A stretch of DNA of 8,633 nt from Micrococcales bacterium (GTDB lineage: Bacteria; Actinomycetota; Actinomycetes; Actinomycetales; Dermatophilaceae), in contig PKWT01000121.1 in NCBI GenBank assembly GCA_003132125.1, positions 1-8,633 of the forward strand, written 5' to 3'. Numbering within the stretch: the first letter of the stretch is position 1; every line of letters starts with the position of its first letter. The notes under the pieces were generated by a model that was given only the letters and a program-made list of their open reading frames with translations, was not told the DNA's origin and ran no database searches. A program made the position numbers and the translations under genes. Positions 1-6,423 of the stretch are shown one piece after another.

Positions 1-9
1 TCCTGTGAC

Positions 10-1833
10 ATGAAGGGACTGCAGGGCACGCTCGATGAGCTCGGCACCCCTCTGTCAGAGGTCACCTTTGTCGTCGTTGACCTCGAGACGACGGGTGGCA
101 GTCCCGCCGGCGCGCACATCACCGAGGTCGGCGCGGTCAAGATCCGTGGTGGCGAGGTGATCGGCGAGTTCCAGACCCTGGTCAACCCGGCCGAGCCGAT
201 CCCCGCCTTCATCTCGGTCCTGACCGGCATCACCAACCAGATGGTCGCCGACTCGCCACGGATCGGCAGCGTGTTCCCCGCTTTTCTCGAGTTCGCCGGC
301 GACAGCGTGCTGGTCGCTCACAATGCGCCCTTCGACATCTCCTTCCTCAAGGCTGCGGCCGTGATCACCGGTCACACCTGGCCTCCCTTTCATGTTGTCG
401 ACACGGCCCATCTGGCTCGACAGCTGGTCAGCAAGGACGAGGCCGCTAACCGCAAGCTCGGCACGCTGGCGCGGTTGTTCGGCGCCGCGACAACCCCGGA
501 CCACCGCGCCCTGCACGATGCCCGCGCCACGGTCGACGTTCTTCATGGACTGATCTCACGCGTGGGTGGCCTCGGCGTCGTGACTCTGGAAGAGCTCAGC
601 ACGTTCTCCTCGCGGGTTACCTCGGCGCAGCGCCGCAAGCGCCATCTGGCCGAGGGCCTGCCGTCTGCGCCGGGCGTCTACATGTTCAAGGACAGCCAGG
701 GACACGTGCTCTATGTGGGCACCTCCCAAGACATCCGACGCCGGGTCCGCACCTACTTCACGGCCTCGGAACAGCGCACCAGGATGGCCGAGATGGTCGG
801 GGTCGCCGCCTGCGTGACGCCGGTCGTCTGTGAGACCACCTTGGAGGCACAGGTCCGTGAGCTTCGCCTGATCGCGCAACACAAACCGCGTTACAACCGT
901 CGATCCAAGAACCCTGAGACGGCGCCGTGGGTCAAGCTCACCGTCGAGCCCTTTCCACGGCTGAGCATCGTCCGCAAGGTCATCGCGGACGGCGCCCGAT
1001 ACTTCGGTCCCTTCAGCTCACACCTGGGTGCCGAGTCAGCCATCGCCGCTGTCCACGAAGTGCTTCCGCTGCGCCAGTGCACCAAACGGCTGCCGGCCAG
1101 CGGCGGATCCGTTGGCTGTGCGCTCGCCGAGATGGGGCGCTGTGGCGGGCCGTGCATGGGCAACGAGAGCGTCGAGGACTACGCCGTGGTCGTCGAGCAA
1201 GCCGCCCAGATGATCGCGGGTGACTCACGAGGGGTTGTTGGAGCCCTGTGCCAACGGATGAGCGGCCTCTCGGGTGAGGAACGGTACGAGGACGCCGGCG
1301 CGGTCCGTGACCGGATGCTGCACCTGGTACGGGCTGCAGCGCGGGCTCAACGCATCGCGCCACTGGCCAACAGCCCCGAGATCACCGCGGCACGCCCGGC
1401 GCCCCATGGTGGGTGGGAGATCATCTGCGTCCGGTTCGGCAGGCTGGCGGGCACCGCTGTGTCACCCCCGGGCGCCGATCCTCGCCCGTATATCGAGGCA
1501 CTGGGGGCAAGCGCCGAGAACGTGGAGGCTGTGCCGGGACCGGCCCCCTCGGCCTCGGCGGAGGAGACCGAGAAGATACTGCGCTGGCTCGAGTCCGCCG
1601 GCGTCCGGCTGGTCGCCATCGATGGTGAATGGACCTGTCCCGTGCACGGGGCCGGCGCAGCCCGCGCAGCACTGGATCCCGACGCCACGGCGTACCGCGA
1701 TGTCGTGGGGTTCGACGAGCCGACGGGGCCGGGGCTCCGCCATCGCCCGGCCGCAGTGGCGTTCGCGCTTTCCGAGGCGCTGGAAGCACCTGCGGCACCC
1801 GTGGTGCCCACGACGTTCTGTGCTGCGGGCTAG
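10..1833 (+). CDS. DEDDh 3'-5' exonuclease fused to UvrC-like GIY-YIG endonuclease
   Basis: This 607-residue protein joins two nuclease modules and probably acts in DNA repair. Residues about 18-180 are a DnaQ-type DEDDh exonuclease: Exo I is VVVDLETTGG (D24, E26), Exo II is AHNAPFD (D109), and Exo III is HRALHD (H165, D170). Residues about 218-296 are a GIY-YIG domain like the UvrC N-terminus: PGVYMF, YVGTSQDIRRRV, then RELRLIAQHKPRYN with E284 at the catalytic Glu position. Cysteines 357, 370, 378 and 382 follow with UvrC-like spacing. Residues about 412-440 look like a UVR (UvrB-binding) motif. The HhH domain and the RNase H-like C-terminal nuclease of UvrC are absent, so it resembles Cho, which makes a single 3' incision. 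ATG at 10 gives a typical N-terminus (GTLDELGTPLSEVTF). The frame stays open to base 1, so a start further upstream cannot be excluded. The architecture is known in actinobacteria; the substrate is inferred. Confidence 0.93.
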   Translation: MKGLQGTLDELGTPLSEVTFVVVDLETTGGSPAGAHITEVGAVKIRGGEVIGEFQTLVNPAEPIPAFISVLTGITNQMVADSPRIGSVFPAFLEFAGDSVLVAHNAPFDISFLKAAAVITGHTWPPFHVVDTAHLARQLVSKDEAANRKLGTLARLFGAATTPDHRALHDARATVDVLHGLISRVGGLGVVTLEELSTFSSRVTSAQRRKRHLAEGLPSAPGVYMFKDSQGHVLYVGTSQDIRRRVRTYFTASEQRTRMAEMVGVAACVTPVVCETTLEAQVRELRLIAQHKPRYNRRSKNPETAPWVKLTVEPFPRLSIVRKVIADGARYFGPFSSHLGAESAIAAVHEVLPLRQCTKRLPASGGSVGCALAEMGRCGGPCMGNESVEDYAVVVEQAAQMIAGDSRGVVGALCQRMSGLSGEERYEDAGAVRDRMLHLVRAAARAQRIAPLANSPEITAARPAPHGGWEIICVRFGRLAGTAVSPPGADPRPYIEALGASAENVEAVPGPAPSASAEETEKILRWLESAGVRLVAIDGEWTCPVHGAGAARAALDPDATAYRDVVGFDEPTGPGLRHRPAAVAFALSEALEAPAAPVVPTTFCAAG

Positions 1834-1836
1834 GGT
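1831..1836 (+). promoter_or_regulatory. Possible -10 element (TAGGGT) for a leaderless RAM-domain gene
   Basis: TAGGGT fits the actinobacterial TANNNT -10 pattern. It overlaps the TAG stop codon of the nuclease gene and ends six bases before the GTG start at 1843, a spacing typical of leaderless transcripts. No convincing -35 is visible. The same bases also read as a Shine-Dalgarno-like AGGGTGG four bases before GTG, so the gene may simply be translated from the upstream transcript. Confidence 0.3.
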
Positions 1837-1842
1837 GGTGCC

Positions 1843-2127
1843 GTGATTTCCGCCATCGTCTTGATCAGCGCTGAGGTCGACCGTATTCCCGAGGTCGCCG
1901 CCGCGATCGCCGAGATCAACGGCGTCAGCGAGGTCTACTCCGTCACCGGGGACGTCGACCTCATCGCCATCGTGCGCGTCCGTCAGCACGAGGAGCTCGC
2001 CGACGTGATCGCCGACCAGCTCAACAAGGTCAGCGGGGTCCTCGCCACCCAGACCCATATCGCCTTCCGGACGTATTCCAAGCATGACCTCGAGGCCGCT
2101 TTCAGCCTTGGCCTGGACGACGCCTGA
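1843..2127 (+). CDS. Stand-alone Lrp/AsnC ligand-binding (RAM) domain protein
   Basis: This 94-residue protein is a single RAM/AsnC_trans_reg domain without the N-terminal helix-turn-helix of Lrp-family regulators. The order is beta (SAIVLISAE), helix (about 13-24), then EVYSVTGDVDLIAIVRV, which is the characteristic ligand-pocket segment of the family, a second helix (about 48-62), and a final strand around TQTHIAFRTY. Such domains form dimers and higher oligomers that bind amino acids; without a DNA-binding part it cannot be a classical repressor and may modulate a partner. The GTG start is nine bases after the nuclease stop codon, with AGGGTGG just upstream, suggesting either an operon or an internal promoter. 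It converges on trpD with an 18-bp gap. Family assignment is firm; ligand and role are unknown. Confidence 0.88.
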   Translation: MISAIVLISAEVDRIPEVAAAIAEINGVSEVYSVTGDVDLIAIVRVRQHEELADVIADQLNKVSGVLATQTHIAFRTYSKHDLEAAFSLGLDDA

Positions 2128-2145
2128 GCCTCGCGCCGCCTGCGG

Positions 2146-3207
2146 TCAGCTCTTCGTCGCGGCGATCCATCGCTGCAGCACGGACGTTGCGCCACCGTCA
2201 TCGATGGCGGCAACGGCACGGTCCATCGCGGACCGAAGCGCTGCCACGAAGTCAGCCGGGCGTTCTCCTTGGTCTGGCGTCGTCAGCGCCAAGGCAATGC
2301 CGGCATTGAGCACCACGGCATCCCGAATGGGCCCGACGGCCCCGCCGAACACATCGCGAACGACCTGGGCGTTGTATGCCGCGTCGCCCCCCCGCAGCGT
2401 CTCCAGAGGGTGCAGCTCGAGTCCGACCGACCTGGGATCCACGTCGTATTCGCGGATCGCACCGTTGCGCACCCACCAGACCGTCGAGGTCGTGGAGATG
2501 GTCAGCTCGTCGAGGCCGTCGTCCCCACGGAAGACGGCAGCGTCCTTGCCCCGCCCCGCAAACACCCCGGCCATCAGCGGTGCCATCCTGGCATCCGCGA
2601 CACCCACGGCGGCATACGTCGGCTGAGCCGGGTTGGTGAGTGGCCCCAGGAAGTTGAAGGCCGTGGCGATACCCAGGTCGCGACGCGCTGAAGCCGCGTG
2701 CCGCATCGCGGGATGGAACGCCTGAGCAAAGCAGAAGGTGATGCCTGCTTTCTCGACGACTGCGGCAACGTCCGAGGGATGCAGCGCGAGGTTGATGCCA
2801 AGGGCCTCGAGAACATCGGCGGAACCCGATGACGAGGAGGCAGACCGGTTGCCGTGCTTGACGACTCGCACGCCACTGGCGGCGGCCACGAGCGATGCCA
2901 TGGTCGAGATGTTGACCGTGTGCGCGCGATCGCCGCCAGTGCCGACGATGTCCAGCGTCGTCCCCGACACCTCGATCCGACTCGCGTGCGCAAGCATCAT
3001 GTCGGCCAGTCCGCGCATCTCCTCAACGGTCTCTCCCTTGGCGCGCAACGCCATGAGAAAGCCAGCCACCTGCACGGCGCTCGCATCGCCGCTCATGATC
3101 TGGTTCATCGCCCACCCAGACTCGACCGCACCAAGGTGATGTCCGGACAGCAGCTCAGTGAAGATCGTCGGCCAGGTCATGCCGCCGCCTGACGCATCGG
3201 CCGCCAT
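2146..3207 (-). CDS. trpD: Anthranilate phosphoribosyltransferase
   Basis: TrpD transfers the phosphoribosyl group of PRPP to anthranilate in the second committed step of tryptophan synthesis, in the cytoplasm. The 353-residue protein carries the family motifs in order: GTGGD (89-93) and NIST (99-102) in the PRPP-binding region, KHGNR (117-121), SGSADVLEALG (127-137), NFLGPLTNPA (185-194) and the metal-binding DGLDE (230-234). Length is normal for the family. The first ATG at 3207 comes three bases after the stop of the preceding receiver-like gene, which suggests translational coupling. A second ATG at 3180 (MTWPTIF) would remove nine low-complexity residues and is a serious alternative; neither has a strong Shine-Dalgarno sequence. 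No other trp genes are in the window, so it is separate from a classical trp operon here. Confidence 0.97.
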   Translation of the reverse strand: MAADASGGGMTWPTIFTELLSGHHLGAVESGWAMNQIMSGDASAVQVAGFLMALRAKGETVEEMRGLADMMLAHASRIEVSGTTLDIVGTGGDRAHTVNISTMASLVAAASGVRVVKHGNRSASSSSGSADVLEALGINLALHPSDVAAVVEKAGITFCFAQAFHPAMRHAASARRDLGIATAFNFLGPLTNPAQPTYAAVGVADARMAPLMAGVFAGRGKDAAVFRGDDGLDELTISTTSTVWWVRNGAIREYDVDPRSVGLELHPLETLRGGDAAYNAQVVRDVFGGAVGPIRDAVVLNAGIALALTTPDQGERPADFVAALRSAMDRAVAAIDDGGATSVLQRWIAATKS

Positions 3208-3210
3208 CGT

Positions 3211-3675
3211 CTAGGCGCTGGTCGTCGGGGCGGCGACCGTGCGCCCCAGCTCGGCAACCGCGCCGGCGACGGCGATGGGGTCGAGCGGGTGGGGCACGGC
3301 CAGATCGGCCTGTGACCAGGCTGCCAGCCAGCCGTCCTGCGGTCGTCCGGTCAGGACCAGCACCGGCGGGCAGCTGAAGATCTCGCTCTTCAGCTGACGG
3401 CACAGGCCGAGACCACCGACGGGCGCCGCCTCACCATCCAGAACCAGCAGATCGAAATCTCCGGTCTCCACCGCCTCGATCACGGCCGCGGCAGTGGCGC
3501 ACTCGAGCCAGGTGGTCACCTCAACGTCTCGCGCCGGCCGACGACCGACCGCAATGCGCACGGCGTCACGCGTGGCGATGTCGTCGCTGTAGAGCAATAC
3601 CGACAACTGGTGTGCGACCCGCGGCGAGGTCGAGTCGGCTGGAGCAGCAGCTGGCGTCACGTGCGAAGCGGTCAT
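3211..3675 (-). CDS. Receiver-like (CheY-fold) protein without output domain
   Basis: From ATG at 3675 this is a 154-residue protein with a disordered Pro/Ala-rich N-terminus (1-22) and one receiver-like domain (about 24-145). Receiver features include VLLYSDD (acidic D31, D32), DLLVLDGEAAPVGGLGLCR with D80 at the phospho-acceptor position, and VLVLTGR with T109. The usual KP after strand 5 is replaced by HP (H129-P130 in VPHPLDP), so normal phospho-signalling is doubtful. There is no helix-turn-helix or other output domain. An in-frame ATG at 3825 would extend the protein across the divergent promoter region and is unlikely. A TAGCAT -10-like box seven bases upstream of the chosen ATG supports a leaderless start. 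The gene appears to be transcribed with trpD and away from ctaE. Family members are often annotated as response regulators; the function is unknown. Confidence 0.82.
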   Translation of the reverse strand: MTASHVTPAAAPADSTSPRVAHQLSVLLYSDDIATRDAVRIAVGRRPARDVEVTTWLECATAAAVIEAVETGDFDLLVLDGEAAPVGGLGLCRQLKSEIFSCPPVLVLTGRPQDGWLAAWSQADLAVPHPLDPIAVAGAVAELGRTVAAPTTSA

Positions 3676-3682
3676 GAGCCTG

Positions 3683-3688
3683 ATGCTA
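3683..3688 (-). promoter_or_regulatory. Possible -10 element (TAGCAT) for the receiver-like gene and trpD
   Basis: On the minus strand TAGCAT matches TANNNT and lies exactly seven bases before the ATG at 3675, as expected for a leaderless actinobacterial transcript. I could not find a good -35 hexamer 16-19 bases further upstream, so the call rests on the -10 box and its spacing. Confidence 0.4.
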
Positions 3689-3727
3689 CCGGTGCCGGTT
3701 TGCGGGAAAGGCCATACCCATGCCCGT

Positions 3728-3763
3728 TTGTTGGTGGAATCGGAGCCCGAATAAGGTAATAAT
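3728..3763 (+). promoter_or_regulatory. Promoter region of the ctaE-qcrCAB operon
   Basis: An AT-rich run at 3751-3763 stands out in GC-rich surroundings. Two readings are possible. One pairs TTGTTG (3728-3733) as -35 with TAAGGT (3752-3757) as -10 at an 18-bp spacer. The other uses AATAAT (3758-3763) as -10, which ends seven bases before the GTG at 3771 and would give a leaderless ctaE mRNA. In both cases transcription would begin at or after the ATG at 3762, which argues against that ATG as the start codon. Confidence 0.5.
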
Positions 3764-3770
3764 GGCGCCT

Positions 3771-4436
3771 GTGTCGACCGCCGCAGTAGTTCACTCAAGC
3801 ACCCCGAGCCCTCCCTCGGGGCCAATCCCCGGCCATGGCCCGGTGACCCGCCCCAACATGGTCTCGGTCGGCACCATCGTCTGGCTGGCCAGCGAGCTGA
3901 TGTTCTTCGCGGGGCTCTTCGCGATGTACTTCACGATTCGCTCGGTGTCCCCCGACCTGTGGCACCAGAGGACCGACCTTCTCAATGTCCCGTTCGCAAC
4001 GGTCAACACCCTTGTGCTGGTCATCTCCTCGGTGTGGTGCCAGCTCGGCGTCTTCAAGGCCGAGCACGGTCAGCCGGCCCGCACCGGCTCGTTCCTCCAG
4101 CTCAGGCTGTGGGGCATGCGCGAGTGGTACGTCCTGGCCTACGTCTTCGGCTCGATCTTCGTTGCCGGGCAGGTCTTCGAGTACGCCAACCTGATCAGCC
4201 ACGGCCTGACCATCTCCGCAGACGCCTACGGCTCCGTCTTCTACCTCACCACGGGCTTCCACGCGATGCACGTCACCGGGGGTTTGATCGCCTTCCTGTT
4301 GATCATCGGGCGGACCTTCACGACCCGTCGCTACACTCACGCGCAAGCCACCGGCGCCGTCGTCACGTCCTACTACTGGCACTTCGTCGATGTCGTGTGG
4401 ATTGCCCTGTTCGCCACGATCTACCTGCTCAAGTGA
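3771..4436 (+). CDS. ctaE: Cytochrome c oxidase (aa3) subunit III
   Basis: CtaE is the membrane subunit III of the aa3-type cytochrome c oxidase and supports the stability and turnover of subunit I. From GTG at 3771 the protein has 221 residues and five predicted membrane helices (about 33-54, 77-94, 118-136, 158-180, 200-219), the usual bacterial form. Family motifs include RPNMVSVGTIVWLASELMFF (28-47), GQVFEY with E138, TTGFHAMHVTGG with H164 and H167, and YWHFVDVVW. ATG at 3762 would add three residues and has a weak AAGG upstream, but it overlaps the likely -10 element; ATG at 3720 lies upstream of the promoter. It is the first gene of the operon, 46 bp ahead of qcrC. The catalytic subunits ctaC and ctaD are not in this window. 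The identity is firm and the start is moderately sure. Confidence 0.96.
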   Translation: MSTAAVVHSSTPSPPSGPIPGHGPVTRPNMVSVGTIVWLASELMFFAGLFAMYFTIRSVSPDLWHQRTDLLNVPFATVNTLVLVISSVWCQLGVFKAEHGQPARTGSFLQLRLWGMREWYVLAYVFGSIFVAGQVFEYANLISHGLTISADAYGSVFYLTTGFHAMHVTGGLIAFLLIIGRTFTTRRYTHAQATGAVVTSYYWHFVDVVWIALFATIYLLK

Positions 4437-4482
4437 TGCACGGCTTCTCCCTCGACGTCCGCACCGAAGACAGGAACTTCCT

Positions 4483-5265
4483 GTGAACGCACTGGCCGCC
4501 CGGCGCCGACATCCCGCTGCGATCCTGCTCCTGCTGTTGTTGGGGCTCGTGGCGACCGGCGGGTTGTACTCCCTGCTGGCCCCCAAGCCTGCACAAGCCG
4601 CGACGGCCACGGCTGATGACGTGAACGCGGGCAAGATGCTGTTCCTGGCCAACTGCGCCACCTGTCATGGCCTGCACGCCGAAGGCAGCAAGGACGCACC
4701 CAGCCTGGCCGGTGTGGGCGCTGCAGCCGTTGACTTCCAGGTCGGCACGGGCCGTATGCCGCTCGCCGGGCCGGGGGTTCAGGCCGCGGCCAGCAAGAAG
4801 ATCATGTTCACCGATGCGCAGATCGCGTCTCTGGCCGCATACGTCGCCTCGCTCAGCCCCGGCCCGGCGATTCCCGATGACCAATACACCAAGGGCGATG
4901 GCAATATCGCTCACGGCAACGAGCTGTTCAAGGTCAACTGTGCGATGTGCCACAACTTCGCAGGCTCGGGCGGGGCACTGACTCGTGGCAAGTACGCGCC
5001 GAGCCTGCGCAACGTCACCGGCACGCACATCTACGAGGCGATGGTGTCGGGACCACAGTCGATGCCGGTCTTCAACGACGCCAACCTGTCCCCCACTGAC
5101 AAGAACGACATCATCAGCTACCTGCACGAGCTGGACAAGAACAAGAACCCTGGTGGCATGAACCTTGGCAACCTCGGGCCTGTCTCGGAGGGCATGTTCA
5201 TCTGGGTCTTCGGCCTGGGCCTGATGATTGGTGCCGCCGTCTGGCTTGGCGCGAAGGCCGCGTGA
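4483..5265 (+). CDS. qcrC: Cytochrome bcc complex diheme cytochrome c subunit
   Basis: QcrC is the membrane-anchored diheme cytochrome cc that carries electrons from the Rieske protein QcrA to the aa3 oxidase in the actinobacterial bcc-aa3 supercomplex, so no soluble cytochrome c is needed. The 260-residue protein has an Arg-rich N-terminus and a signal-anchor helix (about 11-33). Two class I cytochrome c domains follow, with CATCH (58-62) and CAMCH (153-157) as covalent heme sites; M92 (RMPL) and M194 (SMPVF) are the probable axial Met ligands. A C-terminal membrane helix (about 236-256) ends the protein. GTG at 4483 is preceded by AGGA at 4472-4475 with a seven-base spacer, and it places the signal helix correctly. 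The in-frame ATG at 4390 would begin inside ctaE and adds an unrelated sequence, so it was rejected. Length is close to the family norm. Confidence 0.97.
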   Translation: MNALAARRRHPAAILLLLLLGLVATGGLYSLLAPKPAQAATATADDVNAGKMLFLANCATCHGLHAEGSKDAPSLAGVGAAAVDFQVGTGRMPLAGPGVQAAASKKIMFTDAQIASLAAYVASLSPGPAIPDDQYTKGDGNIAHGNELFKVNCAMCHNFAGSGGALTRGKYAPSLRNVTGTHIYEAMVSGPQSMPVFNDANLSPTDKNDIISYLHELDKNKNPGGMNLGNLGPVSEGMFIWVFGLGLMIGAAVWLGAKAA

Positions 5266-5269
5266 CCTG

Positions 5270-5350
5270 ATGCGAAGCCCTGGCAACAACACTCGACGCC
5301 ACGACCCAACACACGAGCGCTGCGAATCGACGGGATCGATGTCACGATGA
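5270..5350 (+). other. Possible 26-codon leader reading frame between qcrC and qcrA
   Basis: ATG at 5270 opens a 26-codon frame that ends in TGA at 5348-5350, overlapping the qcrA ATG as ATGA. The predicted peptide is hydrophilic and rich in Arg, His and Ser, with no recognisable domain. There is no good Shine-Dalgarno sequence (a GAAGG lies 12 bases upstream). It fills the whole 81-bp gap between qcrC and qcrA and could couple their translation, but it may be chance. Confidence 0.2.
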
Positions 5351-6423
5351 ACGAGAAGGACATGGAACCCACAGGGGCCGAGGGTGGCCATCCGGGCACC
5401 GCGCTGGGCCTCGACCAGGGACATACCGAAGGCGAGGGCGGGATGCCCGAGCGGTTTGCCAATCCCGGACTTCCCCCGCACGTCAGCCGCTCAGCGGACC
5501 TCGGTGAACATGCTGCCCGCCGCGCGGAACGTCAGGTTGCGGCGCTGTTCGGCATCTCCATGGTGGCCACCGTCATCTTCCTCGTGGCCTACTTCGCGAT
5601 CGACCAGAACACCTACCGATTCGTCCCCGGGATCGGGCAGGCGAACCTGTCCAACATCGTCCTGGGGGTCACGCTTGGCCTGAGCCTGCTGTGCATCGGC
5701 CTCGGCGCGGTCCACTGGGCCAAGACCCTGATGCCGGACACCGAGGTCACCGAGGCTCGGCACCCGCAGCGGTCCTCGGACGACGCCCGTGCTGAGGCGG
5801 TCGAGACGATCATGGCCGGTGGCGACGCGACGCAGCTGGCTCGCCGCCCGCTGATCAGGTACATGCTCGGGGGCGCCCTTGGCCTCTTTGCGCTCCCGCT
5901 GGGCCTGCAAGTAGCCGGCAGCCTCGGCCCACTCCCGCATGCCGAGCTGTCAACCACGTTCTGGCGCAAGGGAATGCGGCTGGTGCGCGACCCGGAGCTG
6001 TCCCCCATCAAGGCCTCGGACGTCACCATCGGATCGGTCTTCAACGTGATGCCCGAGGGCATCGACAAGTCCCACGACGTCCTCGAGGAAAAGGGTAAGG
6101 CTGCGGTCCTGCTCATGCGGCTCAACCCGGACGACATCAAGATCGCCAAGGAGCGCGACTGGGGTCACGACGGGATCGTCGCCTACTCCAAGATCTGCAC
6201 CCACGTGGGATGTCCCGTCGGCCTGTACGAGCAGCAGACCCACCACCTGTTGTGTCCTTGTCACCAGTCGACCTTCGACGTGACCGAAGACTGCAAGGTC
6301 ATCTTCGGCCCGGCACACCGGCCCTTGCCGCAGCTGAAGATCACCGTTGATGCCGAGGGCTACCTTGTGGCCGACTCGGCGTTCCGCGAAGCGGTCGGCC
6401 CAAGCTTCTGGGAGCGTGGATGA
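5347..6423 (+). CDS. qcrA: Cytochrome bcc complex Rieske iron-sulfur subunit
   Basis: QcrA takes electrons from menaquinol at the Qo site through its 2Fe-2S cluster and passes them to QcrC. The 358-residue protein starts with a hydrophilic Gly-rich region (1-60), followed by three membrane helices (about 66-86, 102-123, 172-192), the actinobacterial arrangement; most other Rieske proteins have one. The Rieske domain has box I CTHVGC (C284, H286, C289) and box II CPCHQS (C303, C305, H306). C284, H286, C303 and H306 bind the cluster, and C289 and C305 form the disulfide. The ATG at 5347 overlaps the stop codon of a 26-codon reading frame by ATGA; no strong Shine-Dalgarno sequence is present. 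ATG at 5362 is an alternative, but its AAGG is too close. The stop overlaps the qcrB start by ATGA, indicating tight coupling. Confidence 0.97.
   Translation: MNEKDMEPTGAEGGHPGTALGLDQGHTEGEGGMPERFANPGLPPHVSRSADLGEHAARRAERQVAALFGISMVATVIFLVAYFAIDQNTYRFVPGIGQANLSNIVLGVTLGLSLLCIGLGAVHWAKTLMPDTEVTEARHPQRSSDDARAEAVETIMAGGDATQLARRPLIRYMLGGALGLFALPLGLQVAGSLGPLPHAELSTTFWRKGMRLVRDPELSPIKASDVTIGSVFNVMPEGIDKSHDVLEEKGKAAVLLMRLNPDDIKIAKERDWGHDGIVAYSKICTHVGCPVGLYEQQTHHLLCPCHQSTFDVTEDCKVIFGPAHRPLPQLKITVDAEGYLVADSAFREAVGPSFWERG

Noticed and set aside
2128..2145. Possible terminator between the convergent RAM gene and trpD
   Set aside because: Only 18 bp lie between the stop codons, with no convincing stem and no T-run.
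2084..2626. 180-residue plus-strand frame opposite trpD
   Set aside because: It overlaps the end of the RAM gene and is antisense to well-conserved TrpD motifs; no family resemblance.
3676..3825. N-terminal extension of the receiver-like protein to ATG 3825
   Set aside because: It would run through the divergent promoter region into ctaE and adds sequence unlike a receiver domain.
3795..4661. 288-residue open frame on the minus strand opposite ctaE
   Set aside because: Shadow of ctaE and the start of qcrC in GC-rich DNA, with low-complexity Arg/Gly/Asp composition and no motif.
4429..5481. 350-residue open frame on the minus strand opposite qcrC
   Set aside because: It lies antisense to a clear diheme cytochrome c gene and reads through two intergenic gaps. 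The product has no recognisable domain; long antisense frames are expected at this GC content.
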